Source: Prostheceraeus crozeri
Lineage: Eukaryota; Platyhelminthes; Polycladida; Euryleptidae
Assembly: GCA_907163375.1 (NCBI GenBank)
Contig: CAJQUW010015341.1
Span: 177,805 to 241,804, forward strand
Direction: 5' to 3'
DNA length: 64,000 nucleotides
Shown here: positions 1-11,800 of the stretch, one piece after another
How positions within the stretch are numbered: position 1 is the stretch's first letter
Layout: the number at the start of each line of letters is the position of its first letter
The notes under the pieces: generated by a model
Database searches by the model: none
Told to the model about the DNA's origin: nothing
Seen by the model: the letters and a program-made list of their open reading frames with translations, nothing else
Made by a program: the position numbers and the translations under genes

Positions 1-231
1 ATGCATGAACTATGAAATGAAGATACAAAGCTAACTATGGTAAGACAATTGAAGGCCGACCAGCGGCTTAAAAATTAACAAACAACTATATATATATAGT
101 AAACACTGTGTATCAATTTGTGGAATACAAGAAAGCATAATTCACAAAAATATTAGAAAAGTATTAAAAGCTTATATAAAAGGAAATACAAAAATGAATT
201 TATCTCAAAAAAGGTAATAATGTCTCGCCGC

Positions 232-1677
232 AGCAACCATTAATCAAATTATTCTCATTATGTATGAAAATGGCCTCTAAGGATTTTCTCTTGGCATTGT
301 TGCGTTCACTCTTTAGGATCTTCCAAGATAAACTATTTCGGATATTGGTGTCGTGTTCTTCAGCATGCTGAAAGAATTTTGATGAACTTGAGGTTGTATG
401 CTCATTGAGTCTAGCCTTAATGGTGCGAGATGTTTCACCTATATAACAATTCTTACAAATCAAACACGTAATCTTATAAATAACAAATTTACTGTAGCAC
501 TGTTCAATGCCTTCCCCGGTCTTGCACGTCCAGCAATTTGCATCACAACGGGGCCGTTCCTTAGTCCTTCTGAATCTCAGACCTAAATTTGGTTCAGTCT
601 CAAAATTAATTCTAATTTTATCGCAAACTTCTGTTCTCTTAGCAAGGTTGATTATTTCGCGGCGTTGCCTTTCTCCATAATAAGGTAATTTTAAGAAAGG
701 TCTCGGTATGGTGTTGTTTTCATCATTTTTCTCTCCTGTATCTGTAAACCATTTTCGAATGACCTTCATAGGGTAGCCGTTACTTAAAAATCTTTGGGTT
801 AACCTTGTTTTACTATCATTCAAATGCTGTTGAGAACAATTTCTTTTGACTCGATGGTGTTCATCTAATAAAAGAGCTCTTTTACGGCTCGTTGGTACAA
901 AAGAGTCATGCGGTAAACAAGTGTCACTATGTAAATCTTTCACAAAAAGACAAATTCAAAAGCATTCAAAGAGTTCATACGAATCAAAGTATCAAGATAA
1001 GGTAATTCATGATTAATAGGGGTCTCCATAGTAAACTTGATAGAAAAGTGTAAAGAATTAACAAAAGATAACAATTCTTCGTCAGAACAACTATAAAGAA
1101 CAAAAATATCATCAATATAACGAACACAGAAATTGATAAAATTACTACAAAAGACATCACGTTCAACATAGTGCATGAAAATCGAGGCAAGAACTGGTGC
1201 AGCAGTATTCCCCATAGCAATACCATTTGTCTGTTTGAAGCCTCTTCCTTCCAGAATGTAAACATCTTCTTTTGTACACAATTCTAATAAGTACAAAAGA
1301 TCAGAAGTCGATAAAATGGAAAAAGGACTCGAATTTCTTCCAGCAATATAAATATTTTTAACACAATCAAGCAAGTCCAAAGAACTTGAAGACTCAATAG
1401 GAATACTTCCATAGAGGTTGGAGACATCCAAAGAAGTGAATTTGATCACAGTTCTGTCTTGTTGATTGTAATTGTTCAACTTTGTGATAAATTCGGACGT
1501 TGATTTGATGTAGGATAGCACATGTCTTTCTACAATCGGTTGTAGTATCTCGGCTAGCAAAACTTGCAGTTTCCGTATTCCAGAGTCAATCGATGCAATG
1601 ATGGGACGACCACGTAATTCACCAATTTTGTGATCCTTAGGAAGGTTCTCAACAGCATTTGAATGATAGTAAAACAA
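232..1677 (-). mobile_element. Penelope-like element, RT plus GIY-YIG endonuclease
   Basis: Minus-strand retroelement. The reverse-transcriptase part (1677 to 940) begins near LPKDHK, a PLE-type start of the fingers, and carries GIAMGN and the catalytic box RYIDDIF with its two aspartates. The next reading frame (943 to 200) has a Cys-rich linker (CDANCWTCK) and a GIY-YIG nuclease core (FVIYKITCLICKNCYIGET, then R and NEH), the usual C-terminal domain of Penelope/Neptune-type PLEs. The two parts lie in different frames, overlapping by a few bases, whereas PLEs normally use one ORF. The N-terminal third of the RT is missing: upstream of about 1645 the sequence is the inverted endonuclease copy. 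PLEs copy themselves by target-primed reverse transcription. This copy is 5'-truncated and not functional as it stands. Confidence 0.9.
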
Positions 1678-2250
1678 GGTTAACCCAAAGATTTTTAAGT
1701 AACGGCTACCCTATGAAGGTCATTCGAAAATGGTTTACAGATACAGGAGAGAAAAATGATGAAAACAACACCATACCGAGACCTTTCTTAAAATTACCTT
1801 ATTATGGAGAAAGGCAACGCCGCGAAATAATCAACCTTGCTAAGAGAACAGAAGTTTGCGATAAAATTAGAATTAATTTTGAGACTGAACCAAATTTAGG
1901 TCTGAGATTCAGAAGGACTAAGGAACGGCCCCGTTGTGATGCAAATTGCTGGACGTGCAAGACCGGGGAAGGCATTGAACAGTGCTACAGTAAATTTGTT
2001 ATTTATAAGATTACGTGTTTGATTTGTAAGAATTGTTATATAGGTGAAACATCTCGCACCATTAAGGCTAGACTCAATGAGCATACAACCTCAAGTTCAT
2101 CAAAATTCTTTCAGCATGCTGAAGAACACGACACCAATATCCGAAATAGTTTATCTTGGAAGATCCTAAAGAGTGAACGCAACAATGCCAAGAGAAAATC
2201 CTTAGAGGCCATTTTCATACATAATGAGAATAATTTGATTAATGGTTGCT
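1645..2250 (+). mobile_element. Inverted 606-bp copy of the PLE endonuclease region
   Basis: This is the reverse complement of 232-837, and both arms are exactly 606 bp. The encoded peptides (about 195 residues of Cys-linker and GIY-YIG core) and the antisense 62-residue ORF are identical in the two arms. Homology starts at GTTCTCAACAG (1645) and stops after GGTTGCT (2250). The arms are separated by about 0.8 kb carrying the RT. Partial inverted or tandem arrangements are known for Penelope-like elements, so this may be a normal insertion product. The lack of divergence suggests a young event or an assembly foldback. Confidence 0.88.
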
Positions 2251-2340
2251 TCTATTGAATACCCTGTTGAAGGAATACGAAAGCTTGGTATATTAAAAAT
2301 TTTGTTTTTTTTTATTCCTGAGAAAGCCAGAGGCTATTTT

Positions 2341-5300
2341 TGACATAGTGTATAATATCCAGGAATGGCCAAACAATTACGTACTTTATATATGATCAGG
2401 AGCTTCTGTTTTGGGAATAAGCTCACTGCCGGTCACCATCAAGGTTCAATTGGTTCGTCGATGTTGGAGAGTCGCTGCGATAGACGGAAGATTCGGTAGG
2501 AAAAGTAGGAAGACTGGAAAGAGTGACGGAGGCTAATGTGGCTGCGAACTGGAGAATGGTTTTCAGAGAATGTATGGTCAGATAAAGTAAGTGTATGGGT
2601 TGTCGCTAACATGGTGGCCTGTCGATGAAAATTAATTTAGAACTCATTTAGTAATTCTGGATGGCTACATTTCTCTGAAAAAGGTAAGCTGAGGAAGCGG
2701 TTATTCGGCGATGCTCCTGGTCAGTCATCTGGATTTGACGATATTTCAACAGCATGACGCAATGCCACGTTCCGCACACTCTGCATTCTTACCGTGTGAG
2801 TGCCTTCATAGTCATGCGCTGATCATATTTACCAGACCGTTCATTAGTAGAACACTTTTGGGATATTTTGAAGATATCCAATGAAACCATCAGCTCCATC
2901 CACTATCTCGTTCCAGAGTGATAGTCCTTTCGGAACAGGAATGTGATCGAATCCCCTAGAATTACAATCTTGATTCGATCGATGAGGTGACGGAATCTAC
3001 ATGTAGTGAAGATTACCGACTCTGAATAGAAACATCGATTTTCTTATTGAATAGAACAGAAATAGAATTTCTCTGACTAGGAATGAGACGACGGTGGGGA
3101 GTGTGGTGGACATTTCACGTTCTTGATAGACTCAATCTTTAATAATCTTGCTGTCATTCACACTGTAGGCAATTGTAGGCACCACTAAGGATGATGATGT
3201 TGAAATACTTTGTGTTGCTGATTTCAGATCACAGCAAAATTCATCAAAAGTGCATCTCACTGCCCTTCGTGCTTTCATGCGAATTTTCATATCGTTACAA
3301 ATTATTATTTCAGGAAGCTCCTGGTAGTATTTTTGTAATTGCTTAATATGCACAGTAATTGTATAATTACACAAGTTAGAACGTTCCAAAGTCATTGAAT
3401 CGAATAAAAAGACATTTATTTTCTATCGTTTTTTCTTTTTTCATATGCACATGCAATTATAGTTGAAATGTCACCGTGATCTGTAAAACCATACAAAATA
3501 AGAGTGTATTGGTTCTTCAAATGCATCGATGAAAATAACTTGATCATCGAAATGACATGCTTTTCCTTCTGATACATATTTTCCTCTGTTATTTCTTTGT
3601 AGCTCCCTCTTTTTTCAGTGACCTTAAAGTCTTTGAACACTATATGCCACTTCAACATAATGCGTTCAATGTGAAGCATGCAAAACCCGTTTACAATATT
3701 GCAGCGTGTCAGTTCGCCTAGAAATGGAATGAAGATCTTCTCAGATTTGAGCAATTTAAGTACAAGATTCCTTGTGAGCCTATAGACTTTCCATAAGCGT
3801 TTTCCCGTTCAAGGACTCCTCAGTGCAGCTCGGAATAGCCCAAACATGCTTGTGACATCCCATCCTAGATGCACGAAACTCAACGTCTTCGGATTCCTCG
3901 GAATTTTGTGCTTAAATTGTTCAAGTCTGAGGACATCTTTCTTGTCTTGATCAGTTTTTGAATATATTTGCTTTTTAGACAGTCGATGAGGGCTGTATAC
4001 GCTGGAAATGTTCAGGTTTGAGGAATGACCAGAGTGACATCACATTATGTGTAAGAAATTATGTCACCGTCAGTACTTCAGCAGATCATTAATCGGCTTA
4101 CACAGCTTCTCGCACACACCAGTCAGATTAGAGGTAGATCAGCAAACACTCTATTTCTGTCACTGTTTGGTCTAGTCAGAAAGATGAATGTGTTCAAGTA
4201 AGACGCTTTGATGGGCTCGAGATAAGAACTCTCACAAGATTGTCTTAAAACAGGTGAAAGTCAGACTGGTAACAAATATTTTGAAGCTGTGACGACTATA
4301 CAAAATGCAACACGAGGTGAAGCCGTGGAATGGAAGGATGGGATGTATGTCTGTAGAACTATACAGTGCTCTGAAGTCACTCCGACAAAATCTCATGGTA
4401 GAAGTTGCAATGACACTTCATTAATTCTCACACCAATTGAACGCATGAGTGTGTGGAAAATCTTTTCCTATGAGAACTTCTAAACTCCGTAGCACAGAAG
4501 GCGTGATGCGAAATGAAGATAGTCTAGACAACTTTTGCACTGCAGAGGGGAGATATATTATAAATTCTGAAATTCTATGGTAATGTAGGAATAATACTCA
4601 TCTGAGGAGCGCTTCAGTGACGATGATCGGAGGCTCGTTGATGTCCGAAGATTCCATCATTAAAGACCGCTTCATGATGATTATGATGATGATGATGTCA
4701 TTATATTGGCATTAGAGGCTGCGCGAGTAGAAACCTGATGCACTGATGTGCTATAATTTATCATTGAAAATTCAGCTATCTTGGGTGAAAAGTCGGGGAA
4801 CCGTAGATGCTAAAATGCGGCAAAGAAATATGCAATAAAAATGGCGTGAATATGCAACAAGGTCATTCTGAGAAAAAGTGTCCTTCGACCGTCTCATACA
4901 GACAGATAGTGTTTTACTATCGGCATAGCAATCTGGCATTTCACGACGCGATTATACACAACTACACAACTTCTGAAAAAGATGGATAAGTAACTTTCGG
5001 AAGATCACCATCATAGATTGATGTTCATCAACAGTTCCAGTCTTATCCACCAAGACGCGCAGTTATTTTCCGTCTTTTGAAGTCTTCAACTGTCCATAGT
5101 CCATGTCAACTGTCCATTTGTTATTGTCTGTTTTAACAGTGACTCCATTACTTCGTAATATTTTACACCCAAACTGTCACATTCTTCCTTTCGATATTTA
5201 AATGAGGTGTGACGCAACTTGATGCGATAGTTACAGGTTATCTACTCATCCACGTTTTCAAATTGTTCTAATCCCTGATGAAGTTTATAAGTAGTCTGCT

Positions 5301-5673
5301 GTCTCATTAGAAATAATTATTTGAAATGATCTCATGATTTATTTGGACTCCATATTTCTCCATTTATAAGAGCAGCGGTGTTGACATCTTCCTGTCATTG
5401 TCATTTATTTAAAGGCCTCCTGTTTCCTCTCCCCCACCCGTTGTCTTCGCCCATGCTTCACGCTCAACATGTTGGAGATGATAATCGTGTCCATGAATCA
5501 GGATAATTCTGACCAGCAGTCCACACATTACATTAATGCATCTAATTCTGAAAATGATGAAATATTATATTTACATTAAAAACGCTTTCCTATACGAAAA
5601 TCACTGAATATTTGTTGTGTGATTGATCCTTGGGGAGATATTGTTGGTCTAAGTAAACTTGTCTTCATTGCAG
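2341..5673. other. Non-coding stretch upstream of exon 1
   Basis: No supported gene apart from the weak ORF pair at 3132-3754. A short imperfect GAT/GATT microsatellite lies near 4674-4700. This may be intron or 5' flank of the host gene, whose earlier exons I could not find. Confidence 0.5.
3132..3754 (-). other. Unrecognised minus-strand ORF pair
   Basis: Two adjacent minus-strand ORFs (3754 to 3416, 112 codons; 3395 to 3132, 87 codons) in different frames, about 20 bp apart. The first has a mixed hydrophobic/basic composition and ends in a Lys/Arg-rich tail; the second contains a basic stretch (KIRMKARRAVR). I recognise no domain. They could be a decayed gene or chance ORFs. Both lie upstream of the first host exon that I can support. 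Confidence 0.2.
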
Positions 5674-5876
5674 ATTGAAGATCAGAAAGAATTTTCTCGT
5701 CAGTGATCATGGAAGTGACGACGAACGAGACATGGTGCGGTCTCATCTCCTGCTCTCATCCGAGTTGTTGGAGAGCACAGCGGATGGTTCGTCGTGGACA
5801 AGTGAGACGAAGTAACAGCTCATCTATACAATCCAGTACTCCGAGATCCTCAACATTCGAATTGCCGACTCAAAAA
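5674..5876 (+). CDS. Host gene coding segment 1 (first one found)
   Basis: The acceptor is CTTCATTGCAG and the donor AAAAA|GTAAGA. The first part reads from TTG at 5675, with an acidic/Ser stretch (VSDHGSDDERD, then LLLSSELLESTADGSSW), until a TAA at 5813. The last part reads in the next frame (SNSSSIQSSTPRSS, ending FELPTQK) and leaves phase 0, which fits exon 2. The two readings meet at about 5790-5815, so one extra base or two missing bases would account for the break. Either the assembly has an indel there or the allele is damaged. The acceptor needs two bases from an earlier exon that I did not find. Confidence 0.6.
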
Positions 5877-8800
5877 GTAAGAGTCCCTCTTTGGAGAGAT
5901 CTTCTTTAGAAATCAGACGCTGCGAAAAGATTTGACAGAGTCCATAGTCCATTAGCTTCGAAATTCTTGTTGAAATTTATGTGTGACATCATGGCTGCAG
6001 ATTTAGTAATTCTACGAGATTCGCTGATTTGAAATCCGCATCTACGTAGTCCCATGGAGATGCCGGTTAGCATTTCTAAACTACGACTTTACGTGAAAGC
6101 ATTGGTACATTGTGTTGAGGTTCGTATATCTTTCAATACTGAAATATTAAACCGCAATATGCCGGCTTTACATATTGTGGGTCAATCGTAGATAACCTTA
6201 ACACAACCATATTGCATTTCAGATCTCAGAACCGCAATATTACATTGCACTAATGCATTTGTCTATGTTCGCAATGTATTAATTGAAGAAATCTAGGATG
6301 AATTCGTGAAATTGATGGGTTAGGGAGACTGATCGCATAGTTTAGCAAGATAGATTTCGATATCATCTTACTATACTAACACTGCAAGTAGCAAGATGTT
6401 TGAGGTGTCTCTATACGAGACAGCAAAGATGCTACACCGCTGTCTGACAAAGTTCGGAATAGCTTAGACGGCGCGTGAGAAGCGCTATTCAAGAAAAAAG
6501 TTCAGATTGATCGCCATGGATGAATGACTTGCTCTTATCTGTATGACACATTTACGAAGTCGTTTACACGATCGCTTGAGAATGATATAGAAAGTGAAAA
6601 GGCAGAAACTAGCCGCGCCAGGAGTTATTTTGAAAAAAAGCATTCATCTTCCTATACAAGAGACTAAAGGTCCTTTTTCACGGTGTAAATGTTCCTGACA
6701 ATTCCTTCTGCTACCAGATTGCTGACAATTTTTGACATATTTTCAGGTTGTTGAATGAGGTGTTTGCCTGCATTTCAGGTGCACAACATATTATAGCATA
6801 TTATGTCTATCTCGTCAAATGAAATCTTTTGGTGTATAAAACTTCATAGCTCCCTGATTTTGGCTACGGATATCAAGAGATTGGTCATAGATTTCTTGCC
6901 TTGTTATGACAAACATAGGCATAGCATTCACTTTTATGAGATTTGACAGTAATGACAATTTGTTATGGATACTCAAAATGTCCTCCCATTATACCCCTGC
7001 ACTGCCGGCGAACGCCGCCGCCACCGGTCATTTCTTCGGCGTCGCGCCGTCGGAGACATTTTCCGTTTTATTTTATGGATTAACTGTATTCACTGCATTT
7101 CGAACTTGAACTTAGGAACATATCGTTTGTTCCTGAGGAAAAGTCCAAATATACTTTCTGGTTGTGTATAGCCAAGAGAGTAGCCCTACATTCTGACAGG
7201 AACAAGGTTGCCGGTGAATAAGCTTGCATGGGTATCAATCGGTCAAGCTATAACATTTTCACTTTGCTAGAATTCAAGTGCAAGATGTACATGTATATTA
7301 CGTGTAGTACAGTAATGAAGCCGTGATGTCATACAAATAATTCATCGGTTGCTCAGTTTTATATAAGGGATAGAAATAAACTGTTTATCTGAAGTTCGCT
7401 AGAATGGAAATTGACTCAAGGTCGCGGCACCGCCGGGGGAACTAAGTTGGCGCATGAAGAACCAATGAAAAGCTTCGATTTACTCATGTGACTGATTCTA
7501 ACCCAATGATACAGACGTTGGCAGGTGCATCTAAGTGAAAACGCGTGCGATTTATGTGCCGTTATTGTGCATTGCATGAAGCTTAATTTCCATTCTAGAG
7601 GTTTTATTGTTGTCAATTTCTATGTGCAAGGGTGTCGTATTTCTGTTCATTACACAACAATCACAATTGTTGTTTAATTAAAAACCCTTAGCTGATAAAA
7701 AGCAACTTCCTTGAATTGTGGCTACTGGGTAGGCTATATGCATCACAACATTTTCAGATGGTGAATAGTTATCGAATTCTTCTATGCTAATTTTAATCAG
7801 TAATGAGATTTAGACTATCCGTTTTTTCTATTAAGCGAAGGATAGCGAAGAATATACCTATACTTAGATACTAAGGAGAGATCCAACCTCTATTCTCATG
7901 AACTTAACAGATATACGCCGATAGATGCCGCCGCCGATGAAAGTGGATATCGGCGCAGGGATCTACCTCCTATGCATCCAATGCAAGAGAACACCAGTAA
8001 TGACCGAGAGAGACATCAGAGGTGACTTCAACCAGCTGTCCATAGTTATCAAATCACGAGACAAAATCATCAAAAATGCAATGAAATTATCAATTTCCTG
8101 CTACATGTAGCCTACCTGTGAGGATTTTATGTTTGTCCTCGCCGAATAACACACACGCACTTCGATTGAGTTGTATTTTTTTACTTCCGTTTTCGCTTCA
8201 GAATGATTTTCCTCTTCCTGCTTCTTTAATCCTTTTTCCTTTTCCTCTTAGCCAGATCGCAGTCAATTTCTCTTGTCTTTGCCATTGGTAAAATGTAGTC
8301 CAATGATATCTGTCTCATCCTCACATTTCTATTCATCTTCTCTTTCATCTTTATCTCTTACCATGATATCTTATTATTCTTTCTGTAATGTGAATTTTGA
8401 ATTTTGTGCAAGTAAATGTTTTCCTTCTATGCCTGACGATGATCTTCTAATGAAGATCGAAATTAATTGCCAAAATATGAAGTTGTAATTAACATCGATA
8501 TCTATCTTGACTCTGCCCAATCAATAATTTGAAAATGTGCATAGTCAAGACATTCACAAAAACATATACAATTTGATTTGTAGAACGAAGTTCCACGTCA
8601 CGTCGCTGATGATATCAAATTCTAAAGATAGTTGTAGGGACAGATCATACATCGGAAGAGCGTGACCAAGAGTTAATGACGACAAGACCATTGAATTGTG
8701 CTCAGTACTCGAATTGATAATTCTGTAAAGATTGCACATCTTAATGTTTGAAATGATAGAATATTCCGAGGACAAGCTATTTTTCAGTGAGAGAGTCCAT

Positions 8801-11800
8801 GAAATGTTGGAAACGATTTCTCGTTATGTCATGATTGGAGCGAAAGTAGTCACAGCAATTTAGAAGCATCTGCGCCATTTGTCCATGCTCATATAAATAT
8901 GTATTGCTCAGAAGATTAAAACAATAATAGTGTTTTCTTTCACATTTCAATAAATTATCATCACGTCATCTGACCAACTGTCTGTATATTGGTTTTCATA
9001 TTGTGAAAATGCATTTGGATTTGTTGATACATTGCTCAAAAGCCTATGCTCTGAACGCGTCAGTGATCTAAGACGGCTGGTTGTAGAATAATCTACTGAA
9101 CAGGAGCCTTTGGTATCGAATTGGACAGTATAAGAAAGACTATTGTATCAGTATGACACCAACAATGTTGTCATGATCGCGGTGCGCACGAGACGATTTC
9201 AATGACAGCATTATCGGTGTCATAACGATGCAGTAGTCATATTGTTTACGAGATTTCTCTAAGATATCACTGCTTATGAGGTGATTGTATTGCGATGCAA
9301 CCGATACAACAGTCTTATATTGTAAGTGTACTAAATCCTAGTATTCCTAATTTCTATGCAATGATTTAAAAAAAATGGAAAACAATTTTACATGGAAAGA
9401 CACATTTTTTGCATACAAAATTTTTCATTATCGTGCGTTTTTGTCGATAAAAATCTACGGTAACCAGCAAACATGCATGTACAAACAAAATGTCAACCAG
9501 AAAGGTTTTCTGTGAATCTTTCCTGCGTAGTAAACTGGTTTTCATGCAGTTTCAGAAAAGACTAGTCAATACTCCATATAGAGCTGTCCACAAACGGATA
9601 GTAAAACAATATTGAGAGATGCAATGCGTGTACCTCTTTCGGGAAGTTGTTTACAGTTCGACACTAACTCTTCACACAAAGGCTGATAGGACGATCAGAT
9701 GTGTGCAAAGAAACATTGCGCTGTCAAATGTTCCCGAAATGTACCACAAGGCTGATGGACGTCCTCTCCTTATTGGTAGCAAGTCGTCTAGAATAGTTTC
9801 TATAGCAACAGCTAGCACACCTTCTGCCCTGTGCCTTCTAAATTGTGACCATTCATGTGATTCCACTCATGACTAAAGATGTGATGCGGTGCAGCCATCT
9901 GAGTCAGTCGTCATCCCATCCAATTTATGGAAACTAAATTTCCGCATTACATCATGAGGTAGTGTGTTCGTTTTGTCCTGTCCGCTTTGACCACTGTCTG
10001 CATCACATGCGTTTTCCCTTTCCACATCCACCGCCTTTTCGATGGAAGCTTGCCGTAAGAAACGAAGAGCCTTTAATGTAGACGAAAGGTCGAATTTTCA
10101 CCTCAGACTTTTTCTTCCTTAAGTACAGTGTACAGTAGATCGCATATTTCATATTTTAAGAATATCACAATGACATTGCCTAATTTGTCGGAGCATTGAC
10201 AATAAAACCAAAAATTGAATAATGACTTAAAATTTTTAATTTATATTCATTGACTCTAAGACAGATAGTAATCCGCAAAATGTCACAACACTTGCAAGAC
10301 AGTGAATCAGAAATGATAGAATATTAACAATAGAAATCATAGAATGGTACAATCATGCAGATACGGAAATATCCGCATGTTATACCGTGATATGACTCTT
10401 ACAAACTACCTGTGGACATACTCTAAAATGTACATCATTTCTATGGGGATTTGAAATAGAGTGCTTCTACCGGACAGTAATATGAGGCTATTGTATGAGT
10501 ATGACACCAGTAAATGGTATGAGCGTGTAACAGTGTATTGAATGAGGCGTTTTCTTGTGTTTTAAGGTACACAGTACATTGAATAAGGCGTTGTCTTGTG
10601 TTTTCAGGTACACAATACATTGAATAAGGCGTAGTCTTTTGCTTTCAGGTACACACTGCATTGAATAAAGCGTTTTCTTGTGTTTTCAGGTGCACAACAT
10701 ATTGAATGAGGCGTTTTCTTGTATTTTTAGGGACATAGTGTATTGAATGAGGCGTAGTCTTTTGCTTTCAGGTACACACTGCATTGAATAAAGCGTTTTC
10801 TTGTGTTTTAAGGTGCACAACATTTTGAATGAGGCGTTTTCTTGTGTTTTAAGGTGCACAGCGCATTGAATGAGGCGTTTTCTTGTGTTTGCAGGTGCAC
10901 AACATTTTGAATGAGGCGTTTTCTTGTATTTTTAGGTACACAGTACATTGAATAAGGCGTAGTCTTTTGCTTTCAGGTACACACTGCATTGAATAAAGCG
11001 TTTTCTTGTGTTTTCAGGTGCACAACATTTTGAATGAGGCGTTTTCTTGTGTTTTAAGGTACATAGTGTATTGAATGAGGCGTTTTCTTGTGTTTTCAGG
11101 TGCACAACATTTTGAATGAGGCTTTCGGCTCACAGTCATCGTTGGACAGTGGAATTGACTCACCGTTATCTTGCCAATCTGCTCCACCACTCTCCCACTC
11201 ATCACCAGAGCGAGCTAATCCTCTCCTAGAATACCTGAAAATGCGACGTCGACATTCCAGTCAAATTCACCCTCCTCATGCGAGTCCATCTGACGGAGTG
11301 ATTGAACATCAAGGCGGAGACGTGAACAGGAAGATCCAACTTCTGGAGGTTCAGGAAGTGTTTGACTTATCTGAGCTGCGTCCTGATGACTGGAACCAAC
11401 ATTTCGCTCCACGGCCGTATTATGTCTGGATTCCAAATCCCCACAAGAGGCGTGATCTCATGCCCAGGTGAGAACTGTGCCGATTGTATCGTGTTCGAAT
11501 GCCTGCTTTGTCGCCAGAGCCTAATAAACGGGGTTTTCCAGCTTCATAAGCGAAACGACGCGGTATCACGTGGTCACGCGCGGCTGTCACGCGGTATTTG
11601 ATGTGAAGTCGTTGTAATCTATTGAATTAAATCGAAGCCTGTAGTTTGTGGTCTCCGTGGCACAGTGGTTGAGTGTTTGGCCTGCCGATCTTTTGTTCTA
11701 GAGGTCGAGTCCCGAAGGTGTCATTGGAAGTCTGCAGGAAGGGCATCCGAACCAAGATTATCACAACACTCCATCTATAGACAGACTTTGACAACACCAT

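Larger units (their letters stand above)
232..2250. repeat. Large inverted repeat, 606-bp arms
   Basis: Left arm 232-837, right arm 1645-2250, loop 838-1644. The arms show no divergence in the stretches compared. The transcript could fold into a long hairpin. The palindrome is explained by the PLE and its inverted partial copy. Confidence 0.88.
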
